Origin: Methylobacterium sp. WL1
Lineage (GTDB): Bacteria; Pseudomonadota; Alphaproteobacteria; Rhizobiales; Beijerinckiaceae
DNA length: 64,000 bases
Assembly (NCBI RefSeq): GCF_008000895.1
Contig: NZ_CP042823.1
Coordinates: 2,297,001-2,361,000, forward strand
Direction: 5' to 3'
The notes below the pieces were generated by a model. The model had not been told where the DNA came from, made no database searches, and saw only the letters and a program-made list of their open reading frames with translations. This document shows positions 47,081 through 56,679 of the stretch, piece after piece. Each line of letters starts with the position of its first letter. Positions within the stretch are counted from its first letter, which is position 1. Both the position numbers and the translations under genes were made by a program.

Positions 47081-48467
47081 GCCGGGCGTTGCGGCGGCCG
47101 TAGCCGGCGTAGATCGCCAGCCCGATCACCAGCCAGAGTGCGAGCCTGATCCAGGTGTCCGGCGGCAGCGAAGCCATCAGGATCACGCAAGACAGGATGC
47201 CGAGCACGGCGATCGGGGTCGCCGCCGGGACTCGGAACGGCCGGGGCCTGCCTGGGTCCGTGCGGCGCAGGATCAGCACGATCGCGCAGACGAGGCTGAA
47301 GGCCAGGAGCGTGCCGATGCTGACGAGCTCGCCAAGGATGTCGATCGGCACCAGCCCGGCCACCGCCGCCGTGAACAGTCCGATCACCACCTGGCTCGAC
47401 ACCGGCGCCCGGGTCGCCGGATCGACCCGGCAGAACAGGGGCGGCAGCAGCCCGTCCCGGGCCATGGCGAAGAAGATCCGGCCCTGCCCGTAGAGCGCGG
47501 TGAGCGCCGAGGTGGTCAGCCCGATCAGCGCACCGATCTTGATGACGATGGCGAAGCTGGGCAGCGCCAGCCGGTCGATCGCCTTGGCGATCGGGTCGGC
47601 GACGTCGAGCTCCCGGTAGGGCACGAGGCCGGTGAGCACCGCCGCCACCGCCACGTACAGGACCGTGCTGATCGCCAGCGAGCCGATCAGCCCGGCCGGC
47701 GCGTCGCGTTGGGGCGCCCGGCACTCGCCCGCCGCGGTGGCCACGGTCTCGAAGCCGATGAAGGCGAAGAACACCACCGCGGCCCCGCGGAACACGCCGC
47801 TCCAGCCGTAGCTGCCGAAGGTGCCGGCGTTCTCGGGCACGAACGGGTGCCACAGCGCCGGCTGCAGATGGACGGCGCCGACGCCCACGAAGGCCAGGAT
47901 GATCGCGATCTTGGCAACCACCAGGAGCCCGTTGATCAGGGAGGCGTCCCGGGTCGAGCGGGTCAAGAGCGCGGTCAGCGCCAACACGATGCCGACCGCC
48001 GGCAGGTTCAACCAGCCGCCATCTCCCGGCGCCCCCGACAGCGCGGCCGGCAGCGTCAGGCCGAAATCCGCCGCGAGCGACTGCGCATAGCCGGACCATC
48101 CCACCGCCACCGTGGCCGCCGCCAGGGCGAATTCGAGCACGAGGTCCCAGCCGATGATCCAGGCCGGGAAAACCCCAAGGGTCGCCCGGGTGTAGGTGTA
48201 GGTCGATCCCGCCTCCGACATCATGGCGGCCAGCTCGGCGTAGCACAGGCCGACGAAGCCGCAGGCGATGCCGCCGATCACGAAGGACAGACTGAGGGCC
48301 GGCCCAGCATATTGCGCCGCCGCGGTTCCTGTCAGAACGAAGATGCCGGCGCCGATCGTGGCGCCGAGCCCGATGGCGATGAGGCCGGGGGCCGTAAGGC
48401 TCCGCGCGAGTTCGGGATGACCGTTCGCCGGGCTCTCGATCCGGGCGATTGCAGCGGTGTCGGTCAT
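47064..48467 (-). CDS. APC-family amino acid permease
   Basis: A 467-residue transporter with about 12-14 hydrophobic segments. The first contains the substrate motif LIAIGLGATIGAGIFVLTG, typical of cationic amino acid and related APC permeases, and later ones include AVVFFAFIGFETVATAAGEC and GQGRIFFAMARDGLLP. It probably imports an amino acid by proton symport. ATG 48467 is chosen; GTG 48479 is possible. Confidence 0.92.
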   Translation of the reverse strand: MTDTAAIARIESPANGHPELARSLTAPGLIAIGLGATIGAGIFVLTGTAAAQYAGPALSLSFVIGGIACGFVGLCYAELAAMMSEAGSTYTYTRATLGVFPAWIIGWDLVLEFALAAATVAVGWSGYAQSLAADFGLTLPAALSGAPGDGGWLNLPAVGIVLALTALLTRSTRDASLINGLLVVAKIAIILAFVGVGAVHLQPALWHPFVPENAGTFGSYGWSGVFRGAAVVFFAFIGFETVATAAGECRAPQRDAPAGLIGSLAISTVLYVAVAAVLTGLVPYRELDVADPIAKAIDRLALPSFAIVIKIGALIGLTTSALTALYGQGRIFFAMARDGLLPPLFCRVDPATRAPVSSQVVIGLFTAAVAGLVPIDILGELVSIGTLLAFSLVCAIVLILRRTDPGRPRPFRVPAATPIAVLGILSCVILMASLPPDTWIRLALWLVIGLAIYAGYGRRNARLTREG

Positions 48468-48539
48468 GTCGCGGCTCACGGTCGTCCGGCATCAGCTGTG
48501 TCGGATGGGAGCCCGGTGAGCAAGATCCGAGCCGCGACG

Positions 48540-49270
48540 TCAAGCCGCACGTACGGCGTTCAGGACGCCGCCGGCTTCGGCGCGCAGGCTCGTGAAAACC
48601 TGCGGCAGGTCCGTGACCGAGGCGAGCACGGGGCCGGCCTCTGAGCCCGTGACCTGCACGTCTCCGGTGACGACGCTCAGGGTGGCGGTGATCGCGCCGG
48701 TGCCAATGACGGCCTCCGAGACGGTCCTTAGGATGTCCCGGGTTGCCACGCCCTGCTCCTCGACCACTGTGGTAATCGCCGGGGCGACGCCGCTCATGTC
48801 GCGCATCCGTACGGTGATGCCGTCCACGGCCGTGATGGCCTGCTCGGTCGAGGTCTGGATGCGGTGGACCTGCGTGGCGATCGCCTGCGTCACCCGGGCC
48901 GTCTGCTGGTCGCGTTCCTGGACCTCGGCGTTCACAACCGCGAAGCCCCGGCCCGTGCCGCTTCGACCCTGGCGCTTTGAGCCAGCAATTGGGTCTGTCC
49001 CGCGATGTCCGAGATCAGCGCCGCCACGTCGCCGACGCGCCCACCTGCCGGCCGAGCTCGACGATCGACGAACCCAGCTCCGCGGCGGCCGCAGAGGCCC
49101 GCTGGACCTCGAAGGCGGCATCCCCCGCGTAGGCCGCCACCGACAGGGACCGGTCCGCCTTCGTGGCCACGGTGCCGGCCGCCAGACTCGACGGCGCCGG
49201 GGTCGAGGATCCCGCCGACCTGGCGAGGATCACGCGTCCTGCTTGGTGCACCGGATCCCACTTGAGATCA
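48540..49270 (-). pseudogene. decayed methyl-accepting chemotaxis signalling domain
   Basis: Fragments of a chemoreceptor signalling domain lie in three frames: SVAAYAGDAAFEVQRASAAAAEL, then VAALISDIAGQTQLLAQSARVEAARAG, then GRGFAVVNAEVQERDQQTARVTQAI to the C terminus (stop 48540). The key tip is altered ([17 protein letters not shown] became QTQLLAQSARVEAARAG) and no membrane or sensor part remains upstream. At least two frameshifts, together with these substitutions, show a real pseudogene rather than a sequencing slip. Confidence 0.75.
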
Positions 49271-49477
49271 CGAGTGCAATGCACCAATGAAATTCAACCC
49301 CTATTATAACTCAGTAAAATCTTTGATTGATCACGCAATTTTATCAATGTAATTTTTTGGTGTTTGATCGGGTTCTGGTATCGAATAGATTTTTATACCA
49401 AAATGAACTACAAAATATGCAAAGGTCGAATTTTTAGGCACATTGAAGCTTTCTGCTTCTTGGTGCCGGCGTCGTGT
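49271..49477. other. AT-rich segment
   Basis: A 200-bp AT-rich block (for example TAATTTTTTGG, GGTAT...ATACC dyad at 49377-49402) upstream of the decayed chemoreceptor. It resembles the AT-rich leaders of the two intact chemoreceptor genes and may be their counterpart. Confidence 0.45.
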
Positions 49478-50098
49478 TCATGGCGTTGCCTTGTCCGAGG
49501 CCGGCGGCTGTACCTCGACCATCCGCGGATCGGTCCGGAAGAGTCGGGCCACGGAGGCCGAGAATTTGATGAAGGCGCGGCCCTGCGGGGTGATCACGTA
49601 GCCGTCCCCGGACGGCGCGACGTTGCCAGAGGCGGTCTGCTCCGCCAGGCGCCGCTCGATCTGCCGGTACTCCCCGAGATAGACCGATTCGAACAAGGCG
49701 CGCGCGCGCGCGGCGCTGAATCTCTCCTCGGGACGGGCCGCCATCTGGCCGAGCAGGAAGACGCTGATCGAGCGGTCGATCGTCACCGGAAGAATCACGA
49801 ACACGCTGAGGTTCAGGGCGAGCGATAGCACGCAGGCTCCCAGAGCATCCCTGCGATGCAGGCCCCAGGGACGGCCGAGGCCGGCAAGCGTCGTCATCGC
49901 GCCGGCCGTGACCGCGAAAGCCACCAGCAGCAGGATCAGGCCGCGATAGAACAGGATCGTCACGTTGGATGCGAGGTCCGTCCGGAACAGCAGCACGAAG
50001 CAGCCGAACCCGATGAGGATTGCTCCGGCATGCAGCGCCCCTTGGGCCGCGAGCCAGCGCAGCGCCCCATTCAGACGTGCGGGGGCGGGCCGGGTCAT
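49478..50098 (-). CDS. membrane protein of unknown function
   Basis: A 206-residue protein with four hydrophobic segments (AILIGFGCFVLLF, LILLLVAFAVTAGAM, ALGACVLSLALNLSVFVILP, plus a short one), then a soluble C-terminal half containing a winged-helix-like stretch (AEQTASGNVAPSGDGYVITPQGRAF). Its ATG overlaps the TGA of the upstream large membrane protein (ATGA at 50095-50098), so the two are translationally coupled and likely work together. I do not recognise a family. Confidence 0.75.
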   Translation of the reverse strand: MTRPAPARLNGALRWLAAQGALHAGAILIGFGCFVLLFRTDLASNVTILFYRGLILLLVAFAVTAGAMTTLAGLGRPWGLHRRDALGACVLSLALNLSVFVILPVTIDRSISVFLLGQMAARPEERFSAARARALFESVYLGEYRQIERRLAEQTASGNVAPSGDGYVITPQGRAFIKFSASVARLFRTDPRMVEVQPPASDKATP

Positions 50099-52115
50099 CG
50101 CGCTGCCCCGCTTGGGTCCTGGCTGAGATCCTGAACGGACAGGATCCGGACCAACGGCGACGCGTAGAGCGGCCGGCTCCGCCAGACCCAGGAATCAGGG
50201 TCCGTCCAGGGGGCGTCTCGGGCGGTGACGATGAGTGCGCCGATGCCGGCGGCGGCGGCCCGGCGCCGGACGTCGTCTGCCCCGAGGGTCTCGGAGAAGA
50301 TCGGCCCGACCTGCGCGAGCCGCGCCGCGACCGCTTCGGGGGAGGCCCCGAACAGCCGCGCCTCCCGGTCGGCCACCGCGACCGGCTGGCGTCCGTAGAG
50401 GCCGAAGTCGAACACGCGCGGTTCGGCGGCCGCGTGCTGAAGCACGAGACTCCGCGGCAGATGCGTGCCGGCCCATTCATAGGCCATCCGCAGGGCACGA
50501 TCGATGTCGGGGCGTGCGTTGAGGAACGCGAAGCTCGGATGGCCGGAGATGCGGTAGGCCCGCATCCCGGCGAAGCCGTAGAGCGTCGTCGCATAGCCGA
50601 GCAGGAGCAGCGCCGCGAGCAGGCCGGGCAGCCGGAGCCGCGTGCCGGCGCCCGCGCCAGCGCCGCGACGGTCCAGGCCAGGGCGGCGACCTGCGCCAGC
50701 AACACCACGCGCCAGCCCAGGTCGTTGTAGAGGATCGCCGAGCGCAGGAAGCCGCCGATCAGCAGGGACGACGCCGCCACGATGGTGAGCAGGCGTCCCG
50801 CCTCGCGCGCATGCGCAGCGCGCCGGGGGACGACACGCCAGAACAGGAACGCGCCGGCGGCGAAGACGCCGAAGGCCAGGTAGTAGTTGACCGGCAGCAG
50901 GATCAGGCGGAGCAGGCTCAGGAGCGGCCCGTCCGCGAATCCCTCCAGGGGGCCGAAGCTCCGGACCGCCAGGACGATCGCTTGCCCGGCCTCATGCCGG
51001 CTCGCAACGAGCCCGGACAGGTAGGGTGCTGCGAGGAGTGCGGCGACGAGCCCGGCCGCGACCAGCCGTCCGGCATCGCGCCAGCGGCGCTCGAGCGCGA
51101 GCAGCGTCAGCCAGGTTCCGGCCGCCGCGACCGCGCCCAGGCACACCCAGACCGACAGGCCCGCGCAGGCCGCGAAGGCGATGCCCGCCACCGCGACCGC
51201 GACGCCCGGTGCGCGCCGGGTGCCGTCCGCCGCCTCCGCGAGGATCAGAAGCCCGAGCCAGGCCGCAAGGGTGGCGGCGACGTGGTGCGGGACCCAGACC
51301 AGGGAGCTCGGCCAATTCAGGACCTGGTCGTTCAGCCATTCCGGCATCGGGATCCAGAGCCCGGTGGCGATCCGGTCGCGGAGGACCAGCAGGATGTCGA
51401 GCCCGGCCGCCGGCAGCAGCAGGAGGGTCGCACGGCGTACGAGGCGCGGGGAGGCCTCCCGCACCAGGCCGGTGGCGGCGAGCAACCGGTCCAACAGGCC
51501 GAGCAGCCCGACCCCGGTCCAGAACGCGAGCCCCGCGAAGGCGGTGCGCCCGTCCACGTGCGTTCCGCCGGCCCGGTCGATCAGGGCGCACAGCGTGTAG
51601 AAGAAGTAATAGTAGCCGGCGCGCTCGGGCCGGGCGAAGAACGGATCGACCGGCGGCAGGCCGTCCTGGACGATCGCGCGGGTCAGGCTTGCGTGCTTCA
51701 CGAGGTCGATGACGGTGACGGGCTGGTACAGGCCCGTGCCGGTATCGATGTCGATCAGCGCGTAACCGACGATCCCGAGCCAGAGCCCGGCGAGCGCCAG
51801 GCCGTACGCCGCGGCGGAGAGATCGATCCTGCCCCGCAGCGCGCGGATCGCCGGCACCAGCCCGGCCAGCCCCAGCGCGAGGTTGGCCAGCGCGGCGGCC
51901 GGGATGCCGGCGGCCTGGACCAGCAGGCTGTCGAGAACCGGCAGCAGGCCGATGCCCAGCAGAGCCGCGCACAGGAGCCGATCGCCGGGCGAGAGGGCGC
52001 GGAAGCCGAGGATCCCGGTCAGAGCGCCCAGCGCGTAGCCCGGCAGCAGCAGCAGGGGGACACCGAGCAGCGTCGCCGCCAGGATCCCGCACGCGTCCGT
52101 GAGACTGGCGTTCAT
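50095..52115 (-). pseudogene. large polytopic glycosyltransferase-like membrane protein with one frameshift
   Basis: From ATG 52115 the frame encodes ~490 residues with a dozen or more hydrophobic segments and luminal-loop sequence FFARPERAGYYYFFYTLCAL and ILYNDLGWRVVLL. Near 50,650 the frame changes, and TRLRLPGLLAALLLLGYATTLYGF with MRAYRISGHPSFAFLNARPD continues to stop 50095. Repaired, it would be ~673 residues, like GT-C or O-antigen-ligase-sized membrane proteins of unknown substrate. A single indel in a GCGC-rich run could be a sequencing error, so the gene may be functional. Confidence 0.65.
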
Positions 52116-52470
52116 CGGCGGGCCGCTCTGCGTCGGGCCTTCCCGCCCCAGCCTCGTCCCGGCAGCCGGGATGAAGCCGTAAGTGTCTGATCCTGCATCG
52201 TCTTTGTCCGAAAGCCGGCGGCAACCTTTCGGGACGATGCTCTAGCACGCCGGTGTTAAACCTTCCCTCGGCGGACCGCCCGGGCCCGGGGCTGGTTTAT
52301 CCGGTGGTTTCGTGTATGGATCGCGCAGCCTCGGCCCGGGTTACCGGGCGGGGTTTGAGCCGCTTGGCGCTGTGACCGTGCTGGACGACATCCCGGCACC
52401 GGCCGAACGCCGAGCTCGAGCGCCCCGATCGGGGCGCCGCATCTGACCTGCACAACCCGAAAGGTATGCG
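52116..52470. other. rpsO upstream region
   Basis: About 355 bp between the divergent membrane-protein gene and rpsO. It must hold the rpsO promoter. AACCCGAAAGGT just before 52,471 includes the likely ribosome-binding site. No gene or strong structure was seen. Confidence 0.4.
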
Positions 52471-52740
52471 ATGTCGATCACGGCAGAGCGCAAGACCGCG
52501 CTCATCAAGGAACACCGCAAGGACGCCAAGGACACCGGGTCCCCCGAGGTCCAGGTCGCGATCCTCACCGAGCGGATCACCAACCTGACCGGCCACTTCA
52601 AGACCCACGGCAAGGACAACCACTCCCGCCGGGGCCTGCTGAAGATGGTCTCGCAGCGCCGCTCGCTGCTCGACTACGTCAAGCGCAAGGACGAGGCCCG
52701 CTACCGCGCCCTCATCGAGCGCCTCGGCATCCGCCGCTAA
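52471..52740 (+). CDS. rpsO: 30S ribosomal protein S15
   Basis: An 89-residue S15, a primary 16S rRNA-binding protein. Recognised from [43 protein letters not shown] and [21 protein letters not shown]. It stands in the conserved rpsO-pnp order. Confidence 0.98.
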   Translation: MSITAERKTALIKEHRKDAKDTGSPEVQVAILTERITNLTGHFKTHGKDNHSRRGLLKMVSQRRSLLDYVKRKDEARYRALIERLGIRR

Positions 52741-52751
52741 GTCCGACCACG

Positions 52752-52784
52752 CGCGGTTCCGAGCCCGGCTCGGGGCCGCGTTTC
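52752..52784 (+). terminator. rpsO terminator with likely read-through
   Basis: A two-part stem (52752-52756 with 52776-52780, and 52759-52765 with 52767-52773) followed by TTT lies just after rpsO. In other bacteria partial read-through here feeds pnp. Confidence 0.6.
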
Positions 52785-52837
52785 ACAATCTCGGGCTGCC
52801 GGAATGGGTCCGGCCGCTCGAAAACGGGCCGCTTCGA

Positions 52838-52912
52838 GGCGCCAGCGTCGGGGCAGGATCGCGAGACACTTCATTGGACGAAGTGTCTCGCCGTCTTGCC
52901 CCCGACGGCGCC
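52838..52912 (+). promoter_or_regulatory. pnp leader hairpin (probable RNase III/PNPase autoregulation site)
   Basis: A perfect 12-bp inner stem (52861-52872 with 52880-52891, loop ATTGGAC) is extended by an outer, partly paired stem with GGCGCC ends (52838-52843 and 52907-52912). In E. coli a long hairpin in the pnp leader is cut by RNase III and lets PNPase repress itself. Position and size fit that role. Confidence 0.7.
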
Positions 52913-52947
52913 GGGCCGGGCCCGCCGAAGGTAAGGAAGAGACAAGA

Positions 52948-55170
52948 ATGTTCGACGTTCAACGTGAAGAGCTGATGTGGGGCGACCGCAAGCTCGTCCT
53001 GGAGACCGGCAAGGTTGCCCGGCAGGCTGACGGCGCCGTGATCGCCACCTACGGCGAGACCTCAGTGCTCGCCACCGTGGTCGCCACCAAGGAGCCGAAG
53101 CCCGGCATCGACTTCCTCCCGCTCACCGTGAACTACCAGGAGCGCGCCTACGCCGCCGGCCGGATCCCGGGCGGCTACTTCAAGCGCGAGGGCCGTCCCT
53201 CCGAGAAGGAGACCCTGGTCTCCCGCCTGATCGACCGCCCGATCCGCCCGCTGTTCATCAACGGCTGGCGCAACGACACCCAGGTCGTCATCACGGTCCT
53301 GACCCACGACCTCGAGAACGATCCCGACATCGTGTCGATGGTCGCCGCCTCCGCCGCCCTGACCCTGTCGGGCGTGCCGTTCATGGGCCCGATCGGCGCC
53401 GCCCGCGTCGGCTACATCAACGGCGGCTACCGGCTGAACCCGCTGGTCACCGAGACCAAGGAGGAGTCGAGCCTCGACCTCGTCGTCGCCGGCACCCAGG
53501 ACGCCGTCCTGATGGTCGAGTCGGAGGCCAAGGAGCTGTCCGAGGACGTGATGCTCGGCGCCGTGATGTTCGGCCACAAGCACTTCCAGCCGGTCATCGA
53601 GGCGATCATCCGCCTGGCCGAGAAGGCCGCCAAGGAGCCGCGCGACTTCAAGGCCCCCGAGAACGCCGACGTCGAGAAGGCCGTCCTCGAGGTCTGCGAG
53701 ACCGAGCTGCGCGCCGCCTACACCAAGACCGTCAAGCAGGAGCGCTACGCCGCCGTCGACGCCGTGAAGGCGACGGTGATGGCCGCCCTCTGCGCCGAGG
53801 GCGCCGAGAAGTTCCCGGCCGAGAAGGTCAAGGCCGCCTTCAAGGAGGCGCAGTCGAAGGTCGTGCGCTGGAACGTGCTCGACACCGGCTCGCGCATCGA
53901 CGGCCGCGACCTGAAGACGGTCCGCCCGATCGTCTCCGAGGTCGGCGTGCTGCCCCGCGCCCACGGCTCGTCGCTGTTCACCCGCGGCGAGACACAGGCC
54001 CTCGTGGTCGCCACGCTGGGCACCGGCGAGGACGAGCAGTTCATCGACTCGCTGGACGGCACCTACAAGGAGCGCTTCCTGCTCCACTACAACTTCCCTC
54101 CCTATTCGGTGGGCGAGACCGGCCGCATGGGCTCCCCGGGCCGTCGCGAGATCGGCCACGGCAAGCTGGCGTGGCGGGCGATCCGGCCGGTCCTGCCGCC
54201 GGCCCACGAGTTCCCGTATACGATCCGCGTCGTGTCCGAGATCACCGAGTCCAACGGCTCGTCCTCGATGGCCTCGGTCTGCGGCGGCTCGCTGTCGCTG
54301 ATGGATGCCGGCGTACCCCTGCGCCGCCCGGTGGCCGGCATCGCCATGGGCCTCATCCTCGAGGGTGAGCGCTTCGCGGTCCTGTCCGACATCCTGGGCG
54401 ACGAGGATCACCTCGGCGACATGGACTTCAAGGTGGCCGGCACGGACGAGGGCGTGACCTCGCTCCAGATGGACATCAAGATCGCCGGCATCACCGAGGA
54501 GATCATGCGGGTCGCCCTCGACCAGGCGAAGGACGGGCGCGCCCACATCCTGCAGGAGATGGCCAAGGCCCTCACCGACGCCCGGCCGGAGCTGGGCGAA
54601 TACGCCCCGCGCATCGAGACGATGCAGATCCCGACCGACAAGATCCGCGACGTGATCGGCACCGGCGGCAAGGTGATCCGCGAGATCGTCGAGAAGACCG
54701 GCGCCAAGATCAACATCGAGGACACCGGCATCGTGAAGATCGCCTCGGCCGACGGCAAGGCGATCAAGGCGGCCTATAACTGGATCCGCTCGATCGTCGC
54801 CGAGCCCGAGAACGGCATGATCTACGACGGCACGATCGTGAAGTGCATGGAGTTCGGTGCCTTCGTGAACTTCTTCGGCGCCAAGGACGGCCTCGTCCAC
54901 ATCTCGGAGCTCGCCGCCCAGCGGGTCGCCAAGGTGACGGACGTCGTCAAGGAAGGCGACAAGGTCAAGGTGAAGTTCCTCGGTCAGGACGACCGCGGAA
55001 AGATTCGCCTGTCCATGCGCGTCGTCGATCAGCAGACCGGCGAGGACATCACCGAGAAGGTGAAGTCCGAGCGCGATTCCAGCCGCAGCGACCGGGACGG
55101 CGAGCCCCGGCGCGAGGATAACGGCGGCCGCCACCGTGGCGAGCGTCGCCGCGAACCCACCGGCGAGTAA
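52948..55170 (+). CDS. pnp: polyribonucleotide nucleotidyltransferase (PNPase)
   Basis: A 740-residue PNPase, a phosphorolytic 3'-5' exoribonuclease of the RNA degradosome. Two RNase PH domains (~10-230 and ~310-545) are followed by a KH domain (~555-615, [20 protein letters not shown]) and an S1 domain (~620-692, [21 protein letters not shown]). The core motif [18 protein letters not shown] is intact, and the basic/acidic tail ([17 protein letters not shown]) is typical. ATG 52948 ([16 protein letters not shown]) is the family start. Confidence 0.98.
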   Translation: MFDVQREELMWGDRKLVLETGKVARQADGAVIATYGETSVLATVVATKEPKPGIDFLPLTVNYQERAYAAGRIPGGYFKREGRPSEKETLVSRLIDRPIRPLFINGWRNDTQVVITVLTHDLENDPDIVSMVAASAALTLSGVPFMGPIGAARVGYINGGYRLNPLVTETKEESSLDLVVAGTQDAVLMVESEAKELSEDVMLGAVMFGHKHFQPVIEAIIRLAEKAAKEPRDFKAPENADVEKAVLEVCETELRAAYTKTVKQERYAAVDAVKATVMAALCAEGAEKFPAEKVKAAFKEAQSKVVRWNVLDTGSRIDGRDLKTVRPIVSEVGVLPRAHGSSLFTRGETQALVVATLGTGEDEQFIDSLDGTYKERFLLHYNFPPYSVGETGRMGSPGRREIGHGKLAWRAIRPVLPPAHEFPYTIRVVSEITESNGSSSMASVCGGSLSLMDAGVPLRRPVAGIAMGLILEGERFAVLSDILGDEDHLGDMDFKVAGTDEGVTSLQMDIKIAGITEEIMRVALDQAKDGRAHILQEMAKALTDARPELGEYAPRIETMQIPTDKIRDVIGTGGKVIREIVEKTGAKINIEDTGIVKIASADGKAIKAAYNWIRSIVAEPENGMIYDGTIVKCMEFGAFVNFFGAKDGLVHISELAAQRVAKVTDVVKEGDKVKVKFLGQDDRGKIRLSMRVVDQQTGEDITEKVKSERDSSRSDRDGEPRREDNGGRHRGERRREPTGE

Positions 55171-55184
55171 TCGCTTGAGACATT

Positions 55185-55251
55185 CCCGTGCGGGCTTTGG
55201 CCCGCACGGGTACGATGCGCGAGGCGCGGTCCCCCGGGGCCGCGCCTTTTT
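55185..55251 (+). terminator. double terminator after pnp
   Basis: The first hairpin pairs 55185-55195 with 55200-55210 (11 bp, TTTG loop). The second pairs 55222-55229 with 55240-55247 and is followed by a T-run. Confidence 0.8.
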
Positions 55252-55479
55252 CATGCGTGACGACGCATGTCTGCCGCGGTGAGGCCGATTTCTGACCGCA
55301 CCGCGTCACGGCCGACGCGCAGCCGGCACCGCCGCCGTCCCGGGGCCGAGATTGCCGGCCGCGTTCAGCTGCGACGACTGATCGCCGTGCGCGATATGCA
55401 GCGCTCCATCGTGCGGCGCGGACGGAACGCTGGCTCCGCGCCCGCGTTCGCACCGCGATCTCACAACGGGAAGCGTTTC

Positions 55480-55701
55480 ATGGCCAACGATATGATCAAC
55501 GACATCTTCAGTGGGCAGCCGAACCTGTCCACCACCGAGCGGGCCGTGTCGGTCGCGCTCGGTCTGGGGATCGCCGCGGCGGCCGCGCAGCCCCGGCCGA
55601 ACAAGATCCTCAGCCTGCTGGCGCTGGTCGTCGGCGTCGGCCTGGCAGTGCGCGGCGCCACCGGCCACTGCGCCGTCAAGGCGGCCGCCGATCACCTCTG
55701 A
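55480..55701 (+). CDS. DUF2892-type small inner-membrane protein
   Basis: A 73-residue protein with TTERAVSVALGLGIAAAA and ILSLLALVVGVGLAVRGATGHC, the two-helix hairpin and terminal GHC typical of DUF2892/YgaP-like membrane proteins. Function is unknown. ATG 55480 follows ACGGGAAG. The open frame upstream is not family-like. Confidence 0.75.
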   Translation: MANDMINDIFSGQPNLSTTERAVSVALGLGIAAAAAQPRPNKILSLLALVVGVGLAVRGATGHCAVKAAADHL

Positions 55702-55724
55702 GGGTCCGACCGGATCGACCGGCC

Positions 55725-55762
55725 ACAAAAAAGGGGCGCCCCGCGGGGCGCCCCTTCGTTTT
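55725..55762. terminator. bidirectional terminator
   Basis: A 12-bp GC-rich stem (55731-55742 with 55745-55756), flanked by an A-run on the left and GTTTT on the right, lies between convergent genes. Confidence 0.8.
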
Positions 55763-55780
55763 CCGATGTGCCGGAATCGG

Positions 55781-56044
55781 TCAGATGGTCGTGCGGCGGC
55801 GGCCGGCGATCATGCCGTAGATGAACAGCACCACGACGGCGCCCACGATGGCTCCTATGAAGCCCGCTCCCTGGTTCGGTCCGTACCAGCCGATAGCCTG
55901 GCCCAGGAAGGTCGCCACGAAGGCGCCGACGATGCCCAGGATGGTGGTGAGGATGAAGCCCGACGGCTCGTTCGGTCCGGGCATGAGGAACTTCGCGATG
56001 ATTCCAGCGAGGAACCCGATGATGATGGTCCAGAGAATACCCAT
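55781..56044 (-). CDS. GlsB/YeaQ/YmgE-family stress membrane protein
   Basis: An 87-residue transglycosylase-associated (GlsB/YeaQ) protein. Three glycine-rich membrane segments are visible: ILWTIIIGFLAGIIAKFLMPG, GFILTTILGIVGAFVATFLG and GFIGAIVGAVVVLFIYGMI. The family is often stress-induced, and its molecular role is unclear. ATG 56044 begins the first segment. Confidence 0.92.
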   Translation of the reverse strand: MGILWTIIIGFLAGIIAKFLMPGPNEPSGFILTTILGIVGAFVATFLGQAIGWYGPNQGAGFIGAIVGAVVVLFIYGMIAGRRRTTI

Positions 56045-56224
56045 GACGAACCCCAAGGCGTGACAAGCGATGCCGTGTGAACGCACGTCGGTCGGCACCG
56101 GTTGCTCGCAACTGCACACGAAGGGAGAATTTTCCGCCGGTTCCCGCGGCGCGTCGGCGCGCGGCCCTTTACGATCGGCCCGGAGCCGCGGCAGATACCG
56201 GCGTTTCGCCGGCTGGAGACTTGA

Positions 56225-56581
56225 ATGAGCATCGAACGGATCGAACCGGGCTCGCGGATGTCGCAGGGCGCCATCCACGGCAACACCATCTACCTTGCCG
56301 GCCAGGTTGCATCCGACCCGGTCGGCACCGGGGTCACCGCCCAGACCCAGAATATCCTGGACCAGATCGACCGCCTGCTCGCGGCCGCCGGCAGCGACAA
56401 GGATCACATCCTCACGGCAACGATCTACCTCGCCGACATCGGCCATTTCGCTGAGATGAACGCCGCCTGGGATGCCTGGGTGTCCAAGGATCATCCGCCG
56501 GCGCGTGCCACCGTTGAGGCGCGGCTGTGCGATCCGCAATATCTGGTCGAGATCGTGGTCGTCGCGGCGAGGCTGGCGTGA
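56225..56581 (+). CDS. RidA/YjgF-family enamine deaminase
   Basis: A 118-residue RidA-superfamily protein. Motifs include GNTIYLAGQVASDP, QTQNILDQIDRLLAAAG, TATIYLADIGHFAEMNAAWDAW and the catalytic Arg in ARATVEARL. RidA proteins hydrolyse reactive enamine/imine intermediates. The stop codon overlaps a GTG (GTGA at 56578) that could start the next gene, so the two are probably cotranscribed. Confidence 0.92.
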   Translation: MSIERIEPGSRMSQGAIHGNTIYLAGQVASDPVGTGVTAQTQNILDQIDRLLAAAGSDKDHILTATIYLADIGHFAEMNAAWDAWVSKDHPPARATVEARLCDPQYLVEIVVVAARLA

Positions 56582-56679
56582 TCGCGGCCGGGACGGGCCG
56601 GGTCGGACGATCGCTCCGGCGCCTCGTCCCGGCCCGCCGCTGGGCGGCTGCGCGCTCGGAGAGCGGCTTGCGGACCAGG

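Noticed and set aside
53062..55254. 730-codon minus-strand frame opposite pnp
   Set aside because: Composition is repetitive (Leu/Asp/His/Gly) with no family motif; pnp on the plus strand is unmistakable.
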